From assembly GCA_964471235.1 (NCBI GenBank), contig CAYYGL010000096.1, positions 1 through 18,538 on the forward strand: 18,538 nt of DNA, written 5' to 3'. Both the position numbers and the translations under genes were made by a program. The DNA comes from CAYYGL01 sp964471235. Lineage in GTDB: Bacteria; Calditrichota; Calditrichia; RBG-13-44-9; J075. The notes under the pieces are model-generated. The model saw only the letters and a list, made by a program, of their open reading frames with translations. It made no database searches and was not told where the DNA came from. This document shows positions 8,219-15,613 of the stretch, piece after piece. How positions within the stretch are numbered: the first letter of the stretch is position 1; each line of letters opens with the position of its first letter.

Positions 8219-10558
8219 GTGCAACATATATCCAACGTCGAATCCATTGCTTTACAACAGTCCGGATTTAAACTGCAATATAAGCCGGATGAAAAGATCG
8301 GGGTGATCCTGGTAAACAATTTCCCCCTCCTGGGAAAACTTACCGCCCTCCGATTCCTGGAATGGGTGCAAAACCACCCGGGAGGAGTTATTTCCTTACC
8401 CACGGGAAAGACACCGGAATTTTTCATCAAAGAAGTAACCCGCTTTATCCATCACTGGAATGATAAAGCAGTGCAAAAGGAACTGGCAGCAGGCGGATTG
8501 AATGTGCGCAAAAAGCCGGATTTAAAAAGCCTCCATTTTGTTCAAATTGATGAATTTTACCCGATAAACCCCAGGCAACACAACAGCTTTCATTATTATG
8601 TAAAAAAATTTTATATAGAAGGATTCCAACTGGACCCCCGCAAAGCTCTTTTGATTGATTGTACCAAAATCGGGCTTCCAAAGAATAAGACGCTGCAAGA
8701 TGTCTGGCAGGATGATCCGGTGGATTTGACCCTACGCTATCGCCAGGCGCTGAACGGGCAGGAGCGGTTGCAGAAAGAGGTGATTCAAAATATTGACCAG
8801 TGGTGCGCCGAATATGAAAGCCGGATCAGGGAATTAGGAGGAATCGGTTTCTTCCTCGGCGGTATCGGTCCCGATGGGCATATCGGGTTTAACATCAGCG
8901 GGTCCGATTTTTATTCCACCACCCGCTTAACGCCCACCAATTATGAAACCCAGGCAGCGGCTGCAACCGATCTGGGGGGAATCGAAATTTCCCGCAAACG
9001 ATTGGTGATTACCATCGGACTCTCCACCATCACCTATAATCCGGATTGCGTGGCGATTATCATTGCCGCAGGGGAGGCAAAGGCACAAATTGTGGCGGAT
9101 GCGATCCATCATGAAGAACATATTCATTATCCGGCAACGGTGCTGCACAGGCTTCCCAATGCCCGATTTTTTATCACCCGGGGAGCCGCCAAATTATTGC
9201 ACCGTCGGCAATTGGTAAGCTTATCCCAATCCAAAGAAATAAATGATGAACAAATTGACAAAATTGTTATCGATTTATCCCTGGAAAAAGGAAAATGTAT
9301 TGAGCTTCTGACGGAGAATGATTTTCGACAGCATCGATTTGCATCGCTGCTTCTCAAAAAGAGTCCCAAAGACGTTAAGGAAATTTGTGCGGGGGTAAAA
9401 TCAAGATTAATTAAGAAAATCGAAGCCGGCATCACTTCCCGAAAAAACAAAGTATTTCTTCATACCGAGCCCCACCACGATGACATCATGCTGGGATATC
9501 TCCCTTTTGTGGTTCGGCACATCCGTGAACACAGCAATAAGCATTTTTTTGCCACCCTGACCAGCGGTTTTACCGCCGTCACCAACCGGTTTATGCTGGA
9601 TTTGCTAACAACACTGAAAGATTTTGTTGCCCGGGGGAAATTTGATCAACTTTTTGAGAACGGTTATTTTGAACCGGAAAACATCATTGGCAGGAACCGG
9701 GATGTGTGGCAATATTTAGACGGTGTTGCTGCCAATTCCGAGGTCATGAAAGATGAAGGGAAGCTGCGACGATTGTTACGGAACCTCATCTTTATCTTTC
9801 ATGATCAGGATTTGCCGGCAATTCTACATCGAGTTGACGAGCTTATCCGCTATTTTGAAAATCAGTACCCTGGCAAGAAGGATAAGAAACCGATGCAGCA
9901 ACTAAAGGGAACCTGCCGGGAATGGGAAGCGGATTGCTTATGGGGCTATTTTGGATGGAATTCGGATAATGTATTGCATCTGCGTCTGGGGTTTTATAAA
10001 GGCGATATTTTCACCGGGGAACCGACCATCCGGCGTGATGTGCTGCCAGTATATGAAATTCTCCGCAAAATTAATCCGGATATCATCACCGTGGCATTTG
10101 ACCCGGAAGCCAGTGGTCCGGATACCCATTATAAAGTTCTACAAGCCATTACGGAAGCCATAAAGATGTTTGAAAAAAAACACGATCGTCCGGATCTGGA
10201 AATTCTGGGCTACCGGAATGTCTGGTATCGGTTTCATCCCGGCGAGGCGGATATGTTTGTTCCCGTTTCTTTGAATATGTTTGCCCTGCAGGACAGCGCT
10301 TTCAAAGATGCCTTTATTTCCCAGAAAGATGCCTCTTTTCCCAGTTACGAGTATGACGGCCCGTTTTCGGAATTGGCGCAGAAGATTCAGGTTGAACAAT
10401 ACCAGATGTTGAAAACCTGTTTAGGGCGTCACTATTTTCATGAACACGAGAGCGCACTTCTCCGAGCAACCCGGGGAATGGTCTTTTTGAAACAGATGAA
10501 TTTGCAGGAATTCTACCAGGCATCCAGAGAACTGCAAAAAAATATTGAAAATGTGTGA
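8219..10558 (+). CDS. NagB-like deaminase/isomerase domain fused to PIG-L/LmbE deacetylase
   Basis: A 779-residue two-domain cytoplasmic protein. The frame is open from a GTG at 8171, but I prefer the GTG at 8219 because AAAGGG (8206-8211) sits 7 bases before it; numbering below uses 8171. Residues about 45-345 resemble GlcN-6-P deaminase: PTGKTP (77-82), QIDEF with D127 matching E. coli Asp72, and GIGPDGHIGFN (231-241) with D235 and H237 matching Asp141 and His143. The position of Glu148 is Ile242. An insertion of roughly 50 residues (about 155-210) is absent from E. coli NagB. Residues about 425-700 are a zinc deacetylase domain: PHHDDI (434-439; H435, D437, D438) and a distal ligand candidate H653 in PDTHYKV. 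Such fusions are known in Bacteroidetes, for example the NagB-like protein BT_0258. I infer GlcNAc-6-P deacetylation, then deamination or another phosphosugar conversion. No nagA is in the window. Confidence 0.85.
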   Translation: MQHISNVESIALQQSGFKLQYKPDEKIGVILVNNFPLLGKLTALRFLEWVQNHPGGVISLPTGKTPEFFIKEVTRFIHHWNDKAVQKELAAGGLNVRKKPDLKSLHFVQIDEFYPINPRQHNSFHYYVKKFYIEGFQLDPRKALLIDCTKIGLPKNKTLQDVWQDDPVDLTLRYRQALNGQERLQKEVIQNIDQWCAEYESRIRELGGIGFFLGGIGPDGHIGFNISGSDFYSTTRLTPTNYETQAAAATDLGGIEISRKRLVITIGLSTITYNPDCVAIIIAAGEAKAQIVADAIHHEEHIHYPATVLHRLPNARFFITRGAAKLLHRRQLVSLSQSKEINDEQIDKIVIDLSLEKGKCIELLTENDFRQHRFASLLLKKSPKDVKEICAGVKSRLIKKIEAGITSRKNKVFLHTEPHHDDIMLGYLPFVVRHIREHSNKHFFATLTSGFTAVTNRFMLDLLTTLKDFVARGKFDQLFENGYFEPENIIGRNRDVWQYLDGVAANSEVMKDEGKLRRLLRNLIFIFHDQDLPAILHRVDELIRYFENQYPGKKDKKPMQQLKGTCREWEADCLWGYFGWNSDNVLHLRLGFYKGDIFTGEPTIRRDVLPVYEILRKINPDIITVAFDPEASGPDTHYKVLQAITEAIKMFEKKHDRPDLEILGYRNVWYRFHPGEADMFVPVSLNMFALQDSAFKDAFISQKDASFPSYEYDGPFSELAQKIQVEQYQMLKTCLGRHYFHEHESALLRATRGMVFLKQMNLQEFYQASRELQKNIENV

Positions 10559-10610
10559 TAAGGAATGGTGGAATTGGGAGTGCGGACTCTCCGTAATTCT
10601 TCACTCCTTA
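10559..10610. repeat. Long imperfect hairpin after the NagB-PIG-L gene
   Basis: TAAGGA (10559-10564) pairs with TCCTTA (10605-10610), GAATT (10571-10575) with AATTC (10595-10599), and GGAG (10577-10580) with CTCC (10589-10592), forming a 52-base hairpin with internal mismatches. It begins right after the TGA stop (10556-10558). No T-run follows, so it is not a standard intrinsic terminator. It may stabilise the message end or help Rho-dependent termination. Confidence 0.5.
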
Positions 10611-10768
10611 CGCTGCATTTCCCTGTGAAACCGGTGGTTTACAAATATTTCACACTTCAACTGTTGGTGAAAAGCTGTTTTATAGGGACTGTGAACGACA
10701 TGATAAACAAAGTGGTTTACCAATAGGCGAATCTCTGTCAGCCGAAATATCCGATGATAGGAGACATC

Positions 10769-11680
10769 ATGAAAGACAACGTATTTGACGAAATAAAAAA
10801 TCTAATCACCGAAGCGAGAAATCCGGTTTCCGAAGATATTGACAGCAAAAGCACCGAAGAGATTCTCCGGATTATTAACCGGGAAGATCAAACCATCCCC
10901 GCGATTGTGGGGAAAGAAATTCCTTACATTGCCCGGGCAGTAGAGATGGTGGTGGAAAGGTTTAAAAAAGGGGGGCGGTTGTTTTACATCGGTGCCGGTA
11001 CCAGTGGCAGGTTAGGGGTTCTGGATGCCGCCGAATGCCCACCCACGTTTGGCACTGATCCGGAGATGGTACAGGGCATCATTGCCGGGGGCGAAGCGGC
11101 GCTGGTGCGGGCACAGGAAGGCAGTGAAGACGAGGCGCAACAGGGCGCAATCGATTTAATGGCGCGCGGCTTCACTAAAAACGACGTTGCCTGTGGAATT
11201 GCCGCCAGCTATCGCACCCCGTATGTGTTAAACGCTGTCAAAAAAGCCCGGGAAATCGGAGCGAAAACCATTTATGTTACCTGTAATCCCCGGTCGGAAA
11301 TAAAGGTGGATGTTGACGTTGCCATTTGCCCGGTGGTGGGTCCGGAGGTGATCATGGGCTCCACCCGCATGAAAGCCGGAACCGCTACCAAACTGGTTTT
11401 GAATATGCTGACCACCACTTCTATGATCCGATTGGGAAAGGTTTACGGAAATATGATGGTGGATTTGCAGATGAATTCCCGCAAATTGGAAGAGCGCTCC
11501 AAACGTACCGTCATGATGGTCACCGGAGTGGATTATGAAACAGCCTCACAGGTGCTGCAGGAGTGCGGCGGGCATGTGAAGACTGCCCTGGTAATGATTT
11601 TAGCCAATGTCGATGTCCGGGAAGCCAAACAACGCCTGGAAGCCAGTGACGGATTTGTACGCGGCGCGATTCAAAAGTGA
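10769..11680 (+). CDS. murQ: N-acetylmuramic acid 6-phosphate etherase
   Basis: MurQ cleaves the D-lactyl ether of MurNAc-6-P to give GlcNAc-6-P and D-lactate in the cytoplasm, the defining step of MurNAc catabolism. The protein is 303 residues from the preferred ATG at 10769, close to the 298 of E. coli MurQ. AGGAGA at 10759-10764 supports this start; an ATG at 10754 would add five residues but overlaps that site. The SIS phosphosugar fold is shown by GAGTSGRLGVLDAAECPPTFG-like sequence at about 75-95, with E89 matching catalytic Glu83, and QEGSEDEAQQG (116-126), with E120 matching Glu114. MGSTRMKAGTATK later in the protein is another strong family signature. The product joins the GlcNAc-6-P pool that the preceding PIG-L/NagB fusion could process. 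No MurR-type regulator gene is beside it. Confidence 0.97.
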   Translation: MKDNVFDEIKNLITEARNPVSEDIDSKSTEEILRIINREDQTIPAIVGKEIPYIARAVEMVVERFKKGGRLFYIGAGTSGRLGVLDAAECPPTFGTDPEMVQGIIAGGEAALVRAQEGSEDEAQQGAIDLMARGFTKNDVACGIAASYRTPYVLNAVKKAREIGAKTIYVTCNPRSEIKVDVDVAICPVVGPEVIMGSTRMKAGTATKLVLNMLTTTSMIRLGKVYGNMMVDLQMNSRKLEERSKRTVMMVTGVDYETASQVLQECGGHVKTALVMILANVDVREAKQRLEASDGFVRGAIQK

Positions 11681-11767
11681 GGTTTAACGGATGCCGCAAG
11701 CTTAATGATTTTGTAACTATTCAGCCACAGAGTTTTCAGAAAAGGAATACAAGGGAATATCCGGCTC

Positions 11768-11814
11768 ATCCGGGTCCCGCTGCGTTCTATTTTTCTGATG
11801 TCGAAAGGACGTTA
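11768..11814. repeat. Dispersed intergenic repeat, copy B
   Basis: This is the partner of 182-228, in the same orientation, with 40 of 47 bases identical and no gaps. It lies in the 240-bp spacer between murQ and the alanine/glycine symporter gene. Outside the 47 bases the flanks diverge quickly, so the unit seems to be about this size or only a little longer on the left, where both copies have weakly similar AC-rich sequence. Confidence 0.65.
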
Positions 11815-11920
11815 AAATGAACTGCGCCGCGCTCTATTGAGACCGGAATCTCTAATATCTCGAAGTAACACGGTGAATGAATCAAACTTCATCAGCTTGC
11901 GCGTTTGAAAAGGATTCAGT

Positions 11921-13282
11921 ATGGATAAGATCGAACAGTGGATTGTGGCATTTGCGGATTTTGCCTGGGGACCGTGGCTGCTGGTATTGTTGTTAGGTGG
12001 CGGGGCATTTTTGTTGATTTTTTCTCGTCTGATTCCCTTCCGCTATTTTCGCCATGCAGTGGATATCGTCCGAGGGAAGTATGATGACCCGAATGATGCC
12101 GGGGATATTTCCCACTTTCAGGCGCTTTCCAGTGCGTTGGCAGGCACCATCGGGATGGGGAATATTGCCGGGGTGGCGGTTGCCATTTCAACGGGTGGAC
12201 CGGGTGCTATCTTCTGGATGTGGATGAGCGCTTTTGTGGGCATCGCCACTAAATTTTTCACCTGCTCGCTGGCTATCATGTATCGCGGAGAAGACAGCCG
12301 GGGGCATTTGCAAGGCGGTCCCATGTATGTGGTGCGGGAAGGATTGGGGCGAAAATGGCAGCCCCTGGCAGTGCTGTTCTCTTTAGCCGGTTTGGTAGGA
12401 TGTCTGCCGGCGCTGCAAATCAACCAACTGGTACAAATTTTTCGTGACATCATCGGTGTTCCCAATGGCCTGGTAGGTGAAAACCCTTTCACCTTTAATT
12501 TCATCACCGGAATTATCACCGCTGCCATTGTGGGAGCCGTAATCTTTGGCGGGATCAAACGCATTGGCGAGGTGGCTTCCCGGATGGTGCCGAGCATGGT
12601 GGTGCTGTATCTCCTCTCCGCAGTGTGGATCATGGCGGTCAATTATCAACACATCGGAGAATATCTTCTTTTGATCGTTCGAGACGCTTTCACCGGTGAT
12701 GCCGTATTAGGCGGGGCTCTGGGAACGGTCATCATCACCGGCGTTCGCCGGGCGGCATTTTCCAACGAAGCCGGCATCGGCACGGAAGCCATGGCACACG
12801 GCGCAGCCAAAACCGATGAACCCATCCGCGAAGGTCTGGTGGCAATGATGGGTCCATTTATCGACACCATCATCGTCTGCACTTGCACCGCCCTGGTCAT
12901 TCTGATGACCGGCGTCTGGCAAACCTCCGCAGATAACGGCGTTACCCTCACCGCAAATGCCTTTGAAACCGCCATACCGGGATTCGGCGCTTACATTTTA
13001 TTCATCTGCGTGTTTTTCTTTAGCACCAGCACCATGTTCAGCTATTCATACTACGGCACCAAATGCCTGGGCTATTTGATCGGTGCCGAACGCCAACATT
13101 GGTATAATTATTTTTACGTCACGTTGATTGTGGCAGGAGCAGTGGTCTCCCTGGATGCCGCCATCAGCTTAATCGACGGAATGTACGCCCTGATGGCGAT
13201 TCCTACCATGACCTCCACATTGCTGTTGGCACCCAGGGTAATGGAGGCTGCCAGGGATTATTTTGCCAGGATGGAAAAGTGA
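11921..13282 (+). CDS. Alanine/glycine:cation symporter (AGCS family)
   Basis: A 453-residue inner-membrane transporter with about eleven hydrophobic segments, the normal size for the AGCS (DAACS-like alanine or glycine:Na+) family. The family signature GTIGMGNIAG is at 75-84 and the second, NEAGIGTEAMAHGA, at 282-295. Members import L-Ala, D-Ala or glycine with Na+ or H+. AAAAGGA at 11907-11913 is a good ribosome binding site for the ATG. The next gene is alanine racemase, and a D-Ala-releasing carboxypeptidase lies further on, so uptake of D-Ala from cell-wall turnover is a reasonable inference. The stereochemical preference cannot be read from the sequence. Confidence 0.95.
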   Translation: MDKIEQWIVAFADFAWGPWLLVLLLGGGAFLLIFSRLIPFRYFRHAVDIVRGKYDDPNDAGDISHFQALSSALAGTIGMGNIAGVAVAISTGGPGAIFWMWMSAFVGIATKFFTCSLAIMYRGEDSRGHLQGGPMYVVREGLGRKWQPLAVLFSLAGLVGCLPALQINQLVQIFRDIIGVPNGLVGENPFTFNFITGIITAAIVGAVIFGGIKRIGEVASRMVPSMVVLYLLSAVWIMAVNYQHIGEYLLLIVRDAFTGDAVLGGALGTVIITGVRRAAFSNEAGIGTEAMAHGAAKTDEPIREGLVAMMGPFIDTIIVCTCTALVILMTGVWQTSADNGVTLTANAFETAIPGFGAYILFICVFFFSTSTMFSYSYYGTKCLGYLIGAERQHWYNYFYVTLIVAGAVVSLDAAISLIDGMYALMAIPTMTSTLLLAPRVMEAARDYFARMEK

Positions 13283-13341
13283 GGGACAAAATTGACTCCT
13301 CGCCATCCCGCATTGGGCTGTTGGAAATTGAGGATGAATCC

Positions 13342-13420
13342 ACGAATTACACGAATTACACGAATTCGTTTTCAAAAAAACGGCTTTCAGTAATTACTAA
13401 TTTGTGTAAATTCGTGAAAT
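13342..13420. repeat. Inverted repeat built from ACGAATTAC units
   Basis: ACGAATTAC occurs twice in tandem (13342-13350 and 13351-13359) and a third partial copy follows (13360-13366). Downstream, 13399-13420 (AATTTGTGTAAATTCGTGAA and two more bases) is its inverted copy with one substitution, one extra base and one further mismatch. The arms could form a stem of about 20 bp around a 32-base loop. The element lies between the symporter stop and the racemase start. The motif ATTCGTGTAATTCGTG is of a kind scattered through spacers in many bacterial genomes. It reads through as NYTNYTN only because no stop codon happens to fall in this frame. Confidence 0.7.
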
Positions 13421-13443
13421 TAATGGACAAACGAGATTATCAC

Positions 13444-14601
13444 ATGCAGACAGACAAATTAAACACCTGGGTTGAGATTTCGGAAACGGCGTATGCCAAC
13501 AACCTTTCTTTTTTTAAAAGACGGATTCCACCGAGTACCGAATTTTCGGTGGTCATAAAATCCAACGCCTACGGTCATGGTATCCGGGAAATAGCCGGTT
13601 TGGCAGCAAAATACGGTGTGGACTCTTTCTGCGTTCATTCTCTGGATGAAGCGTTGCTGCTCCGGGATGCCGGCTTCCGGCACGATATCTTGATCATGGG
13701 GCATGTGCCGCTAAAACGCCTCGAGGAAGCAATCGCAGATCAATTTCGTCTGGTATTGTATAACCGGGAGTCGCTGGAAGCGTTAGACCGGCAAACCCGG
13801 CTGCTCCACCATGCCGTTCGGGTGCATTTAAAACTGGAAACCGGAAACAACCGCCAGGGCATAACCGAAAATGAATTGCCCTGGTTCCTGGAACGTCTCC
13901 ATCAGACTCCGCTGGTAAAATTAGAGGCGGTTTATACCCATTTTGCTACCGCCGATGAACCGGAAAATTCTGATTATGCCCGGTTTCAATTGGAACGCTT
14001 CCTGCAAATGTATGCTTTCATCCGACACACCGGGTTTCCGACAGTTAAAAAACATGCTGCCAATTCCGCCGCAATACTCCTCATGCCCCGGGCACATCTG
14101 GACATGGTTCGGCTGGGTATCAGTCAATACGGTTTCTGGCCCTCGGATGAAGTCAAGGATTTCTTCAGCAGGCAGCACCCCGGTGATGAAGAGAATATGT
14201 TAACACCGGTTCTTCAATGGAAAACTCGCATCAGTCAAATTAAAACGGTTCCGGAGAATGGTTTTATCGGATACGGCTGTACGTATCGAACAACCCGTAA
14301 CTCCCGGATTGCCGTGCTTCCCATCGGCTACTCGGATGGTTATGACCGCCTGCTGAGCAACAAAGGTTACGTGTTGATTCATGGACGTCGTGCTCCGGTA
14401 CGCGGAAGGGTATGTATGAATTTGACCATGGTGGATGTTACCGATATACCCGAGGGGCAATTGGAAGATGAGGTGGTGCTGATTGGCAGTCAGGGGAATG
14501 AGGAGGTTTCCGCCGATTTCCTGGCAGGTCTGATCGGTACGATTAACTATGAAATCGTCACCCGAATCAACTGGCAAATCCCCCGGCTTATCGTGAAGTG
14601 A
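13444..14601 (+). CDS. alr: Alanine racemase
   Basis: A PLP enzyme that interconverts L-Ala and D-Ala. From the ATG at 13444 the protein is 385 residues, the normal family size. The frame is open back to 13279, overlapping the previous stop, but those extra 55 residues translate a spacer repeat and are not believable. WVEIS at 9-13 is the usual start of the barrel. VIKSNAYGHG holds the PLP lysine K39. RLGISQYGFWP is the usual phosphate-contact region. GYGCTY contains Y277, matching catalytic Tyr265 of Geobacillus Alr, and IAVLPIGYSDGYDR and the GRVCMN segment follow in order. The ribosome binding site is weak (GAG near 13433). In this cluster it could supply D-Ala for wall synthesis or turn salvaged D-Ala into L-Ala for catabolism. 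Confidence 0.95.
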   Translation: MQTDKLNTWVEISETAYANNLSFFKRRIPPSTEFSVVIKSNAYGHGIREIAGLAAKYGVDSFCVHSLDEALLLRDAGFRHDILIMGHVPLKRLEEAIADQFRLVLYNRESLEALDRQTRLLHHAVRVHLKLETGNNRQGITENELPWFLERLHQTPLVKLEAVYTHFATADEPENSDYARFQLERFLQMYAFIRHTGFPTVKKHAANSAAILLMPRAHLDMVRLGISQYGFWPSDEVKDFFSRQHPGDEENMLTPVLQWKTRISQIKTVPENGFIGYGCTYRTTRNSRIAVLPIGYSDGYDRLLSNKGYVLIHGRRAPVRGRVCMNLTMVDVTDIPEGQLEDEVVLIGSQGNEEVSADFLAGLIGTINYEIVTRINWQIPRLIVK

Positions 14602-14675
14602 TACAGAAGAGAAAGAGAAATGGTTGATATGTCATACACATTTATCCAAAACAGTAGCAAGGAAGCGGCTTTGAG

Positions 14676-15494
14676 ATGAAATACCTATCATACACCCTTT
14701 TCATTACGGCAATGCTGCTTCAGGCCGCTTTTGCCTTTAAAGTTGAAGAAAAGCATATTTACAGTCAGGTGATGAATCGGGAAATACCCGCCATTTTTAT
14801 TCTTCCGGATTCCTATTCTGACAGTACAACATCTTTCCCGGTGGTTTATCTGCTGCATGGATATGGCGGTAACTATCGGAATTGGGTGGATCGTACTACG
14901 GTCGAAGATTTAGCGGATGTCTATAACATCATCCTTGTTTGTCCGGATGGGAGCAAGGATAGCTGGTATTTCGACAGCCCCATCGACCCGGATTCCCGTT
15001 ACGAAACCCACATTGCCATAGAAGTGGTTAAGTTTACGGATCGAACCTATCGCACCGTTAAATCTCGGAGTGGTCGGGCAATAACCGGGTTGAGCATGGG
15101 CGGACATGGCGCCTTGTTTTTAGCCATTCGCCACCCGGAGGTTTTTGGCGCTGCCGGTTCCATGAGCGGCGGGGTTGATATTCGCGGCTCTAAGAAAAGA
15201 TGGAATATCAGCCAAAAAATCGGTTCTTATGAAGCGTATCCGCAGCGCTGGGAATCCCTCAGCGTAATCAATAACATCCCGAAATTTAAAAGCGCGCAGT
15301 TATCCCTCATTGTTGATTGCGGGGTGGATGACTTTTTCATTGGGGTCAACCGCGCCTTTCATCAAAAATTATTAGATGCGCACGTCCCTCATGATTATAT
15401 TGAGCGACCGGGCGCTCATAATTGGCAATATTGGAACAAGGCGGTTCGATTTCAAATACTGTTCTTTGCTGAGTTTTTTAAGCAGGGACAGTAG
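14676..15494 (+). CDS. Secreted esterase, PF00756/esterase D-like alpha/beta hydrolase
   Basis: A 272-residue exported serine hydrolase. Residues 1-20 form a Sec signal peptide ending QAAFA, with likely cleavage before FKVEE. The mature part has the alpha/beta hydrolase pattern of the putative esterase family: YLLHGYGGNYRNW (58-70, oxyanion region), GLSMGGHGA (138-146, nucleophile S140), CGVDDFF (215-221, acid D218 or D219) and GAHNWQYW (246-253, H248). AAGGAAG at 14659-14665 is a fair ribosome binding site. Relatives include acetyl, feruloyl and S-formylglutathione esterases and mycolyltransferases, so the substrate is open. Its position among envelope genes makes removal of O-acetyl groups from wall sugars possible, but I see nothing specific that shows it. 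Confidence 0.88.
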   Translation: MKYLSYTLFITAMLLQAAFAFKVEEKHIYSQVMNREIPAIFILPDSYSDSTTSFPVVYLLHGYGGNYRNWVDRTTVEDLADVYNIILVCPDGSKDSWYFDSPIDPDSRYETHIAIEVVKFTDRTYRTVKSRSGRAITGLSMGGHGALFLAIRHPEVFGAAGSMSGGVDIRGSKKRWNISQKIGSYEAYPQRWESLSVINNIPKFKSAQLSLIVDCGVDDFFIGVNRAFHQKLLDAHVPHDYIERPGAHNWQYWNKAVRFQILFFAEFFKQGQ

Positions 15495-15613
15495 CCATGC
15501 CAAAGATATATCGACAAATTCTCCGCACCCGTGGTGACAGGATGCGACAACCAGCAATTGCCATTGCTATTTAACGGAATTCACAATAGATCACAAACAC
15601 ACAGAGGAAACGA

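Noticed and set aside
11817..11840. Seven-codon frame MNCAALY after AAAGGA, upstream of the alanine/glycine symporter, as an attenuation leader peptide
   Set aside because: The ribosome-site-like bases belong to dispersed repeat copy B, and no terminator/antiterminator pair with a T-tract follows.
12118..12975. Long minus-strand frames opposite the AGCS symporter gene
   Set aside because: Low-complexity composition and overlap with a clearly conserved membrane protein; typical antisense shadow frames.
15553..15568. Hairpin AGCAAT/ATTGCT in the spacer before dacB as a terminator
   Set aside because: A 6-bp AT-rich stem without a T-tract is too weak to call.
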